Source of the DNA: Klebsiella sp. WP3-W18-ESBL-02
GTDB taxonomy: Bacteria > Pseudomonadota > Gammaproteobacteria > Enterobacterales > Enterobacteriaceae
Assembly: GCF_014168815.1 (NCBI RefSeq)
Contig: NZ_AP021972.1
Span: 5,096,025-5,160,024 of the forward strand
Length of the DNA stretch: 64,000 nucleotides
Direction of reading: 5' to 3'
The notes beneath the pieces are model-generated. The model did no database searches. It had not been told where the DNA came from and saw nothing but the letters and a program-made list of their open reading frames with translations. Shown here one piece after another: positions 31,935-40,303 of the stretch. The translations under genes and the position numbers were made by a program. Each line of letters opens with the position of its first letter. Positions within the stretch are counted from its first letter, which is position 1.

Positions 31935-32405
31935 GTGAATCTTAACGCAACAATCCTCGGCCAGGCCATCGCGTTTGTCCTGTTCGTTCTGTTCTGCATG
32001 AAATACGTATGGCCGCCGTTAATGGCAGCCATCGAAAAACGTCAAAAAGAGATTGCTGACGGTCTTTCTTCTGCAGAACGAGCTAAAAAGGATTTGGACC
32101 TTGCACAGGCCAATGCGACCGACCAGCTGAAAAAAGCGAAAGCGGAAGCCCAGGTGATCATCGAGCAGGCGAACAAACGTCGTTCTCAGATCCTGGACGA
32201 AGCTAAAGCTGAAGCAGAGCAGGAACGTACTAAAATCGTGGCACAGGCTCAGGCAGAAATTGATGCCGAGCGTAAACGTGCTCGCGAAGAGCTGCGTAAG
32301 CAAGTCGCTATCCTGGCTGTTGCTGGCGCCGAGAAGATCATCGAACGTTCCGTGGATGAAGCTGCTAACAGCGACATCGTGGATAAACTTGTCGCTGAAC
32401 TGTAA
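31935..32405 (+). CDS. atpF: ATP synthase F0 subunit b
   Basis: 156 residues: one N-terminal membrane helix (about 5-25) and a long charged coiled coil that dimerises to form the peripheral stalk. Starts with GTG at 31935, as in E. coli. Confidence 0.98.
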   Translation: MNLNATILGQAIAFVLFVLFCMKYVWPPLMAAIEKRQKEIADGLSSAERAKKDLDLAQANATDQLKKAKAEAQVIIEQANKRRSQILDEAKAEAEQERTKIVAQAQAEIDAERKRAREELRKQVAILAVAGAEKIIERSVDEAANSDIVDKLVAEL

Positions 32406-32419
32406 GGAGGGAGGGGCTG

Positions 32420-32953
32420 ATGTCTGAATTTGTTACGGTAGCTCGCCCCTACGCCAAAGCAGCTTTTGACTTTGCCGTCGAACACAAAAGCGTAGATCGC
32501 TGGCAGGACATGCTGGCGTTTGCCGCCGAAGTGACGAAGAACGAACAAATGGCAGAGCTTCTGTCTGGCGCACTGGCGCCGGAAACGCTCTCTACGTCGT
32601 TTATCGCTGTATGCGGTGAGCAACTGGACGAAAACGGCCAGAACCTGATTAAGGTCATGGCTGAAAACGGTCGTCTTAAAGTGCTCCCTGATGTTCTTGA
32701 GCAGTTCGTGCATCTGCGCGCCGCGAGTGAAGCTACCTCTGAGGTAGACGTCATCTCCGCCAATGCGTTGAATGAAGAACAGCTCGCGAAAATCACCGCC
32801 GCGATGGAAAAACGTCTGTCACGCAAAGTTAAGCTGAATTGCAAAATCGATAAGTCTGTAATGGCAGGCGTTATCATCCGTGCGGGTGATATGGTCATTG
32901 ACGGTAGCGTACGCGGCCGTCTTGAACGCCTTGCAGACGTCTTGCAGTCTTAA
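32420..32953 (+). CDS. atpH: ATP synthase F1 subunit delta
   Basis: 177 residues; links the b dimer to the top of the alpha3-beta3 head. N-terminal MSEFVTVARPYAKAAFDFA and C-terminal VIRAGDMVIDGSVRGRLERL are the family signatures. Confidence 0.98.
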   Translation: MSEFVTVARPYAKAAFDFAVEHKSVDRWQDMLAFAAEVTKNEQMAELLSGALAPETLSTSFIAVCGEQLDENGQNLIKVMAENGRLKVLPDVLEQFVHLRAASEATSEVDVISANALNEEQLAKITAAMEKRLSRKVKLNCKIDKSVMAGVIIRAGDMVIDGSVRGRLERLADVLQS

Positions 32954-32965
32954 GGGGACTGGAGC

Positions 32966-34507
32966 ATGCAACTGAATTCCACCGAAATCAGCGAACTGAT
33001 CAAGCAGCGCATTGCTCAGTTCAATGTTGTGAGTGAAGCTCACAACGAAGGTACTATTGTTTCTGTAAGTGACGGTGTTATCCGCATTCACGGCCTGGCC
33101 GATTGTATGCAGGGTGAAATGATCTCCCTGCCGGGTAACCGTTACGCTATCGCACTGAACCTGGAGCGCGACTCTGTAGGTGCTGTAGTCATGGGCCCGT
33201 ACGCTGACCTTGCCGAAGGCATGACCGTCAAGTGTACTGGTCGTATCCTGGAAGTTCCGGTTGGCCGTGGCCTGCTGGGCCGTGTGGTTAACACCCTGGG
33301 TGCACCAATCGATGGTAAAGGCGCGCTGGACAACGACGGCTTCTCCGCCGTTGAAGCTATCGCACCAGGCGTAATCGAACGTCAGTCCGTTGATCAGCCA
33401 GTTCAGACTGGTTATAAATCCGTTGATGCCATGATCCCAATCGGTCGTGGTCAGCGTGAACTGATCATCGGCGACCGTCAGACCGGTAAAACCGCGCTGG
33501 CAATCGACGCCATCATCAACCAACGTGATTCCGGCATCAAGTGCGTCTACGTGGCTATCGGCCAGAAAGCGTCCACCATTTCTAACGTGGTACGTAAACT
33601 GGAAGAACACGGCGCGCTGGCTAACACCATCGTTGTTGTGGCAACCGCGTCTGAATCCGCTGCACTGCAATACCTGGCACCGTATGCCGGTTGCGCAATG
33701 GGCGAATACTTCCGCGATCGCGGCGAAGATGCGCTGATCATTTACGATGACCTGTCTAAACAGGCTGTCGCATACCGTCAGATCTCCCTGCTGCTTCGTC
33801 GTCCACCAGGACGTGAAGCATTCCCGGGCGACGTATTCTACCTCCACTCCCGTCTGCTGGAGCGTGCTGCGCGTGTTAACGCCGAATACGTTGAAGCCTT
33901 CACCAAAGGTGAAGTGAAAGGGAAAACCGGTTCACTGACCGCTCTGCCGATTATCGAAACCCAAGCGGGTGACGTTTCTGCGTTCGTTCCGACCAACGTA
34001 ATTTCCATTACCGATGGTCAGATCTTCCTGGAAACCAACCTGTTTAACGCCGGTATTCGTCCTGCGGTTAACCCGGGTATCTCCGTATCCCGTGTAGGTG
34101 GTGCAGCACAGACCAAGATCATGAAGAAACTGTCCGGTGGTATCCGTACCGCGCTGGCACAGTATCGTGAACTGGCAGCGTTCTCCCAGTTCGCCTCTGA
34201 CCTTGACGATGCAACCCGTAAGCAGCTGGACCACGGTCAGAAAGTAACTGAACTGCTGAAACAGAAACAGTATGCGCCGATGTCCGTCGCGCAGCAGTCT
34301 CTGGTTCTGTACGCAGCAGAACGTGGTTATCTGGCGGATGTTGAACTGGCGAAAATCGGTAGCTTCGAAGCCGCTCTGCTGGCTTACGTTGACCGTGATC
34401 ACGCTCCGTTGATGCAAGAGATCAACCAGTCCGGTGGCTATAACGACGAAATCGAAGGCAAGCTGAAAGGCATCCTCGATTCCTTCAAAGCAACCCAATC
34501 CTGGTAA
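32966..34507 (+). CDS. atpA: ATP synthase F1 subunit alpha
   Basis: 513 residues; non-catalytic nucleotide-binding subunit. Walker A is GDRQTGKTA (about 169-177); the arginine finger region VNPGISVSRVGG lies near 370. Twelve bases after atpH. Confidence 0.98.
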   Translation: MQLNSTEISELIKQRIAQFNVVSEAHNEGTIVSVSDGVIRIHGLADCMQGEMISLPGNRYAIALNLERDSVGAVVMGPYADLAEGMTVKCTGRILEVPVGRGLLGRVVNTLGAPIDGKGALDNDGFSAVEAIAPGVIERQSVDQPVQTGYKSVDAMIPIGRGQRELIIGDRQTGKTALAIDAIINQRDSGIKCVYVAIGQKASTISNVVRKLEEHGALANTIVVVATASESAALQYLAPYAGCAMGEYFRDRGEDALIIYDDLSKQAVAYRQISLLLRRPPGREAFPGDVFYLHSRLLERAARVNAEYVEAFTKGEVKGKTGSLTALPIIETQAGDVSAFVPTNVISITDGQIFLETNLFNAGIRPAVNPGISVSRVGGAAQTKIMKKLSGGIRTALAQYRELAAFSQFASDLDDATRKQLDHGQKVTELLKQKQYAPMSVAQQSLVLYAAERGYLADVELAKIGSFEAALLAYVDRDHAPLMQEINQSGGYNDEIEGKLKGILDSFKATQSW

Positions 34508-34556
34508 AGTCTGACGGCCTGTCTTAGGGCAGGCCGTAGGCATTGAGGAGAAGCTC

Positions 34557-35420
34557 ATGGCCGGCGCAAAAGAGATACGTAGTAAGATCGCAAGCGTCCA
34601 GAACACGCAAAAGATCACTAAAGCGATGGAGATGGTCGCCGCTTCCAAAATGCGTAAATCGCAGGATCGCATGGCGGCCAGCCGTCCTTATGCAGATACC
34701 ATGCGCAAAGTGATTGGTCACCTTGCGAACGGTAATCTGGAATATAAGCACCCATACCTGGAAGAACGCGACGTTAAGCGCGTGGGCTACCTGGTGGTGT
34801 CTACCGACCGTGGTCTGTGCGGTGGCTTGAACATTAACCTGTTCAAGAAACTGCTGGCGGATATGAAGGCATGGACCGAGAAAGGCGTTCAGTGCGACCT
34901 CGCAATGATCGGCTCGAAAGGTGTGTCCTTCTTTAATTCCGTAGGTGGCAACATTGTCGCTCAGGTAACCGGTATGGGCGATAAACCTGCCCTGTCCGAA
35001 CTTATCGGTCCGGTAAAAGTGATGTTGCAGGCCTACGACGAAGGTCGTCTGGACAAGCTTTATATTGTCAGCAACAAATTTATTAACACCATGTCTCAGG
35101 TGCCGACGATCACCCAACTGCTGCCGTTACCGGCTTCAGAAGATGATGATCTGAAACGTAAAACCTGGGATTACCTGTACGAACCCGATCCGAAAGCGCT
35201 GCTGGATACCCTCCTGCGTCGCTATGTCGAATCTCAGGTCTATCAGGGCGTGGTAGAAAACCTGGCCAGCGAGCAGGCCGCACGTATGGTGGCGATGAAA
35301 GCCGCGACCGACAATGGCGGCAGCCTGATTAAAGAGCTGCAGTTGGTATACAACAAAGCTCGACAGGCCAGCATTACTCAGGAACTCACCGAGATCGTCG
35401 GTGGTGCATCCGCGGTATAA
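34557..35420 (+). CDS. atpG: ATP synthase F1 subunit gamma
   Basis: 287 residues; the rotating central shaft, with N- and C-terminal helices forming the coiled coil (MAGAKEIRSKIASVQNTQKI at the start, RQASITQELTEIVGGA at the end). Confidence 0.98.
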   Translation: MAGAKEIRSKIASVQNTQKITKAMEMVAASKMRKSQDRMAASRPYADTMRKVIGHLANGNLEYKHPYLEERDVKRVGYLVVSTDRGLCGGLNINLFKKLLADMKAWTEKGVQCDLAMIGSKGVSFFNSVGGNIVAQVTGMGDKPALSELIGPVKVMLQAYDEGRLDKLYIVSNKFINTMSQVPTITQLLPLPASEDDDLKRKTWDYLYEPDPKALLDTLLRRYVESQVYQGVVENLASEQAARMVAMKAATDNGGSLIKELQLVYNKARQASITQELTEIVGGASAV

Positions 35421-35446
35421 CCAGGTTAATTCGTAGAGGATTCAAG

Positions 35447-36829
35447 ATGGCTACTGGAAAAATTGTCCAGGTAATCGGCGCCGTAGTTGACGTCGAATTC
35501 CCTCAGGATGCCGTACCGCGCGTGTACGAAGCTCTTGAGGTGCAGAATGGTAATGAAGTTCTGGTGCTGGAAGTTCAGCAGCAGCTCGGCGGCGGTATCG
35601 TACGTACCATCGCTATGGGTTCTTCCGACGGTCTGCGTCGCGGTCTGGATGTTAAAGACCTCGAGCACCCGATCGAAGTTCCGGTAGGTAAAGCAACACT
35701 GGGTCGTATCATGAACGTTCTGGGTCAGCCAGTAGACATGAAAGGCGACATCGGTGAAGAAGAGCGTTGGGCTATCCACCGCGCAGCACCTTCCTACGAA
35801 GAGCTGTCCAGCTCTCAGGAACTGCTGGAAACCGGTATCAAAGTTATCGACCTGATGTGTCCGTTCGCGAAGGGCGGTAAAGTCGGTCTGTTCGGCGGTG
35901 CGGGTGTAGGTAAAACCGTAAACATGATGGAGCTGATCCGTAACATCGCGATCGAGCACTCCGGTTACTCCGTGTTTGCGGGCGTAGGTGAACGTACTCG
36001 TGAGGGTAACGACTTCTACCACGAAATGACCGACTCCAACGTTATCGATAAAGTATCCCTGGTATATGGCCAGATGAACGAGCCACCGGGAAACCGTCTG
36101 CGCGTTGCTCTGACCGGTCTGACCATGGCTGAGAAATTCCGTGACGAAGGTCGTGACGTACTGCTGTTCGTCGATAACATCTATCGTTACACCCTGGCCG
36201 GTACTGAAGTATCTGCACTGCTGGGTCGTATGCCTTCAGCGGTAGGTTACCAGCCGACTCTGGCGGAAGAGATGGGCGTTCTGCAGGAACGTATCACCTC
36301 CACCAAGACCGGTTCTATCACCTCCGTACAGGCAGTATACGTACCTGCGGATGACTTAACTGACCCATCCCCAGCAACGACCTTTGCGCACTTAGATGCA
36401 ACCGTCGTACTGAGCCGTCAGATCGCTTCCCTGGGTATCTACCCTGCGGTTGACCCGCTGGACTCCACCAGCCGTCAGCTGGATCCGCTGGTTGTTGGTC
36501 AGGAACACTACGACACCGCTCGTGGCGTTCAGTCCATTCTGCAGCGTTATCAGGAACTGAAAGACATCATCGCCATCCTGGGTATGGATGAACTGTCTGA
36601 AGAAGACAAACTGGTGGTAGCACGCGCACGTAAAATTCAGCGCTTCCTGTCCCAGCCGTTCTTCGTAGCAGAAGTATTCACCGGTTCTCCGGGTAAATAC
36701 GTTTCGCTGAAAGACACCATCCGTGGCTTTAAAGGCATCATGGACGGCGAATACGATCACCTGCCGGAGCAGGCGTTCTACATGGTCGGTTCCATTGACG
36801 AAGCAGTGGAAAAAGCCAAAAAACTTTAA
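35447..36829 (+). CDS. atpD: ATP synthase F1 subunit beta
   Basis: 460 residues; catalytic subunit. Walker A GGAGVGKTV near 149-157, the catalytic Glu in GVGERTREGNDFY, and the ALLGRMPSAVGYQPTL loop are intact. One deviation from the usual wording is DNIYRYTLAGTE where E. coli reads DNIYRYTLAGTE/ IFRFTQAG in other phyla; it is normal for enterobacteria. Confidence 0.98.
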   Translation: MATGKIVQVIGAVVDVEFPQDAVPRVYEALEVQNGNEVLVLEVQQQLGGGIVRTIAMGSSDGLRRGLDVKDLEHPIEVPVGKATLGRIMNVLGQPVDMKGDIGEEERWAIHRAAPSYEELSSSQELLETGIKVIDLMCPFAKGGKVGLFGGAGVGKTVNMMELIRNIAIEHSGYSVFAGVGERTREGNDFYHEMTDSNVIDKVSLVYGQMNEPPGNRLRVALTGLTMAEKFRDEGRDVLLFVDNIYRYTLAGTEVSALLGRMPSAVGYQPTLAEEMGVLQERITSTKTGSITSVQAVYVPADDLTDPSPATTFAHLDATVVLSRQIASLGIYPAVDPLDSTSRQLDPLVVGQEHYDTARGVQSILQRYQELKDIIAILGMDELSEEDKLVVARARKIQRFLSQPFFVAEVFTGSPGKYVSLKDTIRGFKGIMDGEYDHLPEQAFYMVGSIDEAVEKAKKL

Positions 36830-36849
36830 CGCCTTAATCGGAGGGTGAT

Positions 36850-37269
36850 ATGGCAATGACTTACCACCTGGACGTCGTCAGCGCAGAGCAACAAATGTTC
36901 TCTGGTCTGGTCGAGAAAATCCAGGTAACGGGTAGCGAAGGTGAGCTGGGTATTTACCCGGGCCACGCCCCGCTGCTCACCGCCATTAAGCCTGGTATGA
37001 TTCGCATCGTTAAACAGCACGGTCACGAAGAGTTTATCTATCTGTCCGGCGGCATTCTTGAAGTGCAGTCTGGCACCGTGACCGTTCTGGCTGATACCGC
37101 GATTCGCGGTCAGGACCTCGACGAAGCGCGAGCTCTGGAAGCGAAACGTAAGGCCGAAGAGCACATTAAGAGCTCTCATGGTGACGTGGATTACGCTCAG
37201 GCGTCTGCGGAACTGGCCAAAGCGATCGCTAAACTGCGCGTTATCGAGTTGACCAAAAAAGCGATGTAA
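36850..37269 (+). CDS. atpC: ATP synthase F1 subunit epsilon
   Basis: 139 residues: N-terminal beta sandwich (to about 85) and C-terminal helical hairpin that inhibits ATP hydrolysis. Last gene of the atp operon, followed 18 bases later by a strong terminator. Confidence 0.98.
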   Translation: MAMTYHLDVVSAEQQMFSGLVEKIQVTGSEGELGIYPGHAPLLTAIKPGMIRIVKQHGHEEFIYLSGGILEVQSGTVTVLADTAIRGQDLDEARALEAKRKAEEHIKSSHGDVDYAQASAELAKAIAKLRVIELTKKAM

Positions 37270-37285
37270 CACCGGCTTGAAAGTC

Positions 37286-37321
37286 AAAAAGCCAGTCTGG
37301 TTTCCAGACTGGCTTTTTTTA
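37286..37321 (+). terminator. atp operon terminator
   Basis: A perfect stem AAAGCCAGTCTGG / CCAGACTGGCTTT (37288-37316) with a tetraloop-sized loop and a T-run, 18 bases after the atpC stop. Confidence 0.95.
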
Positions 37322-37368
37322 TGTCTTGTTTTAATTTAAATGAAACTGAAAAGGTATTTTAAATATTT

Positions 37369-37441
37369 TGTGATTAAGGTCACAAAACTGTTGATCGAAA
37401 AAATCTGGAGGAGTAGACTTCGTTTTGTGAGTTGAGTCACA
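37369..37441 (+). promoter_or_regulatory. Two perfect CRP-type palindromes
   Basis: TTTTGTGA-N6-TCACAAAA occurs twice: core TGTGA-N6-TCACA at 37369-37384 and at 37426-37441, centres 57 bases apart. Both cores match the CRP consensus in all ten defined positions. A possible sigma-70 promoter lies between them (-35 TTGATC 37391-37396, -10 TAGACT 37414-37419, 17-base spacer). They precede the small ORF at 37474. Confidence 0.7.
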
Positions 37442-37473
37442 AAAAATATCACTACTATCGCAGGATAAAAATC

Positions 37474-37545
37474 ATGAAACTGATCAACAAAATCATCGCT
37501 CTCTTCAGCTCTATGAACATCTCTTTCGGTACTTTCAACCTGTAA
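37474..37545 (+). CDS. Candidate 23-residue hydrophobic small protein
   Basis: A short ORF starting MKLINKIIALF and ending FGTFNL, with an AGGA ribosome site nine bases upstream. It is basic at the N-terminus, then hydrophobic and Ser/Phe-rich, which could suit a membrane-associated or leader peptide. I do not recognise it. It lies inside a likely transcript that runs from the CRP-type sites to a strong terminator at 37658. Support is from context (RBS, promoter-like sites, terminator), not homology. Confidence 0.45.
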   Translation: MKLINKIIALFSSMNISFGTFNL

Positions 37546-37657
37546 GGTTGATGACCGCACTGACCGCCTCACCTGTAGGTCAGATGCCGTTCTGTTAAGC
37601 GCTGTACCGCTAACGAAAACCACAACACACGCGGTGTAAACAGAACCCAAAACGAAG
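37546..37657 (+). ncRNA. Structured 3' region of the small transcript
   Basis: After the short ORF, perfect stems are possible: CTGACC/GGTCAG (37560-37583) and GTTCTGTT/AACAGAAC (37589-37646), then the terminator. The arrangement of short ORF plus structured tail resembles dual-function small RNAs. No family is recognised, and the RNA is inferred. Confidence 0.4.
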
Positions 37658-37687
37658 AAGGTCGCCTCACGGCGACCTTTGTATTTT
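37658..37687 (+). terminator. Terminator of the small transcript
   Basis: A perfect 9-bp stem AAGGTCGCC / GGCGACCTT with a TCAC loop (37658-37679) and tail TGTATTTT. It lies between two converging units, and only the plus-strand tail is T-rich. Confidence 0.8.
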
Positions 37688-37688
37688 G

Positions 37689-37770
37689 TAGGCCGGATAA
37701 GCCGTTTACACCATCAACCGGCAATGTGCTCGCGGCATACCTGATGGCGCTGCGCTTACCAGGCCTACAT
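37689..37770. repeat. REP/BIME element
   Basis: Paired inverted REP-like units (GTAGGCCGGATAAGCC... and ...CTGATGGCGCTGCGCTTACCAGGCC TACA), placed between the small transcript and the 3' end of the lyase gene. Confidence 0.7.
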
Positions 37771-37781
37771 GACAGACCACA

Positions 37782-39959
37782 TTAATCCTTAGTCAGGAAA
37801 TTCCCGGTATCAAAACTTCCATCCGCATTACGCTTCAGCGGCTGCGGTAACGACAGAGACTGGAAGTCTTCCGCGCGCAGTTCCTTCCCTTCGGTATTCA
37901 CGCTTTTACCCTGCTCGATAAAGTAGTTGGTGGCATCGATATTGCCAACAACGGCATCATCGTATTTCCCCGGCTGGCTGCGCAGCGAAATGTTGTCGCT
38001 GAACACGCCCTGGGTGGCGGGATCGCCGTAAGGACTCGGGCGGAAGATAAAGTTAAAGCGCTGGTTATCGACCGCAACGTTGTTGACGACCACCAGCTTG
38101 CCCGGGTTGAAGTTATCGGTGAAGCCATCGAGATGGTTGCCAACCGCAATACTATTGCGGATCTCATGGGCGACCGGCTGGCCTTCGCCGCCTAGCTTAA
38201 AGCCATTGCTGGTATTATTACGGGCGATGGAGTTTTCAATCACGACCACGCCGTTGGCACCGTCTTCAATCTTGTTGAACAGGTCGTACCCATCGTCAAT
38301 GTTATCATGGGAATAGCAGCCTTCCAGTCGGTTACCCTCACCCACGCGCATCTTCACGGCGAAGCCGTCGGCGTTAATCTTACCCGGGTCTTCGTTGCTA
38401 TAAGACTCGGAATTCACCACCCGGTTGTAGCTGGCCCACAGCGGGCGACCAATCTTATCTGCCGAAGATATCTGAATCCCGGTATCGTCATTACGGTAAG
38501 CGCTGACGTTTTCAATCAGGTTGTGGCTCCCCTGAATACGCAGACTCTTATCGGTGATATCGATACCGCGCAGCGTCCAGTAGTGGCCGTCAAGCAGCAT
38601 ACCGTGGATAACCGCCTTTCCGGATGCCTCTAGCGTTTTATGGCCGTTTTCAAGGCCGCTAGCGGACAGCGGAATATCGGTCTTCGGGTAATCACCCGCA
38701 GCGAGCACAATTTTTCCGCCCGGTGGCACTAGCTCAATTGCCGTTTTCAAATCTAATGGCGAACCCTCAGTGCCTTTGGCGTCGACCTTGCCGTCTGCTG
38801 CCGCATACAGCGTGGTAGCCGTAATGCCTTTTTCCTGGCTTACGGTCAGCTGCTGCTCAACCGGTGAACGATCTTTGCCGCTGGTGGGGGTGAAGCTAAT
38901 CTGGAACGTATTGTTGTCTTTCAGCCGGGCCGGCAGGGTGAACATTTCGCCGGCTTTAACCGCTTTATTCTCCCCGATCACCACTTCATTTTGCCGTACG
39001 GTGAACTGCCCGTCGTAGTTAGCACGTGCCTGGAGGGTATACGTTGGCGTCTGACTCTTACTGCCAGAGGCTATCTGCATTACCACCGGCCACGATTTGG
39101 CGACGAAAGGTTTAGAGGCGACGGTTTGGGCCGCTGAGGTGGTTAATGACGCGTTGCTGACGGTAATCCTGGCATTACGTGATGCAAAGAAGCCGACGTA
39201 ATATTGTTGCTTATCCTGAACGGAAATGAGATCGGCATGTGGTACGCGTTCGCTCACCCACTCTTCGCTATTGGCTGGAGCCCAGGCGGTGATGAAGCCG
39301 TCGTTGGTGCGTTCGAGCTTGAGGCGGAAGGTTGGTGATTGGTGAAGATCGATCCCCTCTTTATAGCTGACCTTTTTGATCTCAGAACCGGCGTTGCCCC
39401 ACGGCTGAGTAATACCGTTACGTGCAATCGCCTGGAGCTTCACGCGGTAATCATCCTTTTTATCCTGCGTCATGATGGCGTTCATCACCATATTTGACGC
39501 AGCGGGGAACTCTTCATAGCCTTCTTTCAGCGGCTCCTGGCGCGGAATACCGATGATATCGCGCACCAGCAGGCCTGCGCCTTCCTGTGCTGCTGGCCTG
39601 GCGCCATTTTCCGGACCGAACTGATCCACGGTGACCGTTGCCGAAAGAACAAAGTTCTTATCGGTAGGCAGTGTGGTGTAGAAGAAGGTCAGGCCATCAT
39701 GAGAGTTGGCGATTTTTCCGCCGCGGCTTTCAATGGTGATGGGTTTACTGAGATCGGCAATTTGCTGTGGTGTCAGCGTCTTACCGTCGATGGTAACGTT
39801 ATTCACGCCCACTTTCTCCGCCAGTACGTTGGAGGAGAAGTTGACGTCGGTGGACTGCCCAAAAGCGATCGCTTTCCATTGCTGGGGCGTCTGGGCCTGC
39901 GCGGAGAGAGAGAGCGCTGCGCTACAGAGGGTAAGAGCCAGAGGTATCTTCTTGTTCAT
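37782..39959 (-). CDS. pelX: Periplasmic exo-polygalacturonate / pectate lyase, family PL9 (PelX-like)
   Basis: 725 residues with a signal peptide (MNKKIPLALTLCSAALSLSA, cut after AQA). An N-terminal beta-sandwich region (to about 275) is followed by a linker and a right-handed beta-helix (about 380-700). The PL9 active-site pattern is visible: DD at 491-492, NADGF with D531, then HDNIDDGYDLFNK with D552, D555, D556, D559 and the candidate base Lys563. Length and layout match Dickeya PelX, which releases unsaturated digalacturonates from oligogalacturonides in the periplasm. Its 5' flank has two KdgR-like operators. E. coli K-12 has no such gene here. The exact cleavage mode is inferred from the family. 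Confidence 0.85.
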   Translation of the reverse strand: MNKKIPLALTLCSAALSLSAQAQTPQQWKAIAFGQSTDVNFSSNVLAEKVGVNNVTIDGKTLTPQQIADLSKPITIESRGGKIANSHDGLTFFYTTLPTDKNFVLSATVTVDQFGPENGARPAAQEGAGLLVRDIIGIPRQEPLKEGYEEFPAASNMVMNAIMTQDKKDDYRVKLQAIARNGITQPWGNAGSEIKKVSYKEGIDLHQSPTFRLKLERTNDGFITAWAPANSEEWVSERVPHADLISVQDKQQYYVGFFASRNARITVSNASLTTSAAQTVASKPFVAKSWPVVMQIASGSKSQTPTYTLQARANYDGQFTVRQNEVVIGENKAVKAGEMFTLPARLKDNNTFQISFTPTSGKDRSPVEQQLTVSQEKGITATTLYAAADGKVDAKGTEGSPLDLKTAIELVPPGGKIVLAAGDYPKTDIPLSASGLENGHKTLEASGKAVIHGMLLDGHYWTLRGIDITDKSLRIQGSHNLIENVSAYRNDDTGIQISSADKIGRPLWASYNRVVNSESYSNEDPGKINADGFAVKMRVGEGNRLEGCYSHDNIDDGYDLFNKIEDGANGVVVIENSIARNNTSNGFKLGGEGQPVAHEIRNSIAVGNHLDGFTDNFNPGKLVVVNNVAVDNQRFNFIFRPSPYGDPATQGVFSDNISLRSQPGKYDDAVVGNIDATNYFIEQGKSVNTEGKELRAEDFQSLSLPQPLKRNADGSFDTGNFLTKD

Positions 39960-40303
39960 ATTATCTTCCTGAATGGTTGAGCGCCGTAATTATCACCAAA
40001 TCAAAACGCTGTTTCTTTTTTGTTCGTCACAATAATGAGTAAATAAAACGCTGTTTTAATTAGACGCGTTCTTTATTCAGGTGGCAAAAAAACAGGATAA
40101 GCAGTGAGATAGCGTAGAATCAGACTGTTGGTCTGATTTCTTACAAGACAAATGGATTTGATATGGACGAAAATAAGGAAAGAAAAACAGTGCTAAAGGG
40201 AATGTTGAACGTTTTATCGGCAGGCCATTTCATGCTGCAAAATATGTAGAATTTTCAACGATAACCCGGTTTACTTCATACTTAATCTACAGACAGGATA
40301 CCT
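39960..40303. promoter_or_regulatory. pelX-glmU divergent region with two KdgR-like boxes
   Basis: Two sites resemble the KdgR operator AATRAAAYRNTGTTTYATT: 40042-40060 (AATAAAACGCTGTTTTAAT, one mismatch) and 40000-40018 (ATCAAAACGCTGTTTCTTT, about three mismatches). They share the core AAAACGCTGTTT and are 42 bases apart. Further right are an 8-bp hairpin AATCAGAC/GTCTGATT (40118-40138) and the glmU leader with AGGATACC before the ATG. A 28-codon ORF (40163-40249) has no good ribosome site. Confidence 0.65.

Noticed and set aside
32819..33847. 342-codon minus-strand ORF opposite atpA
   Set aside because: Antisense frame produced by strong codon bias in atpA; no independent support.
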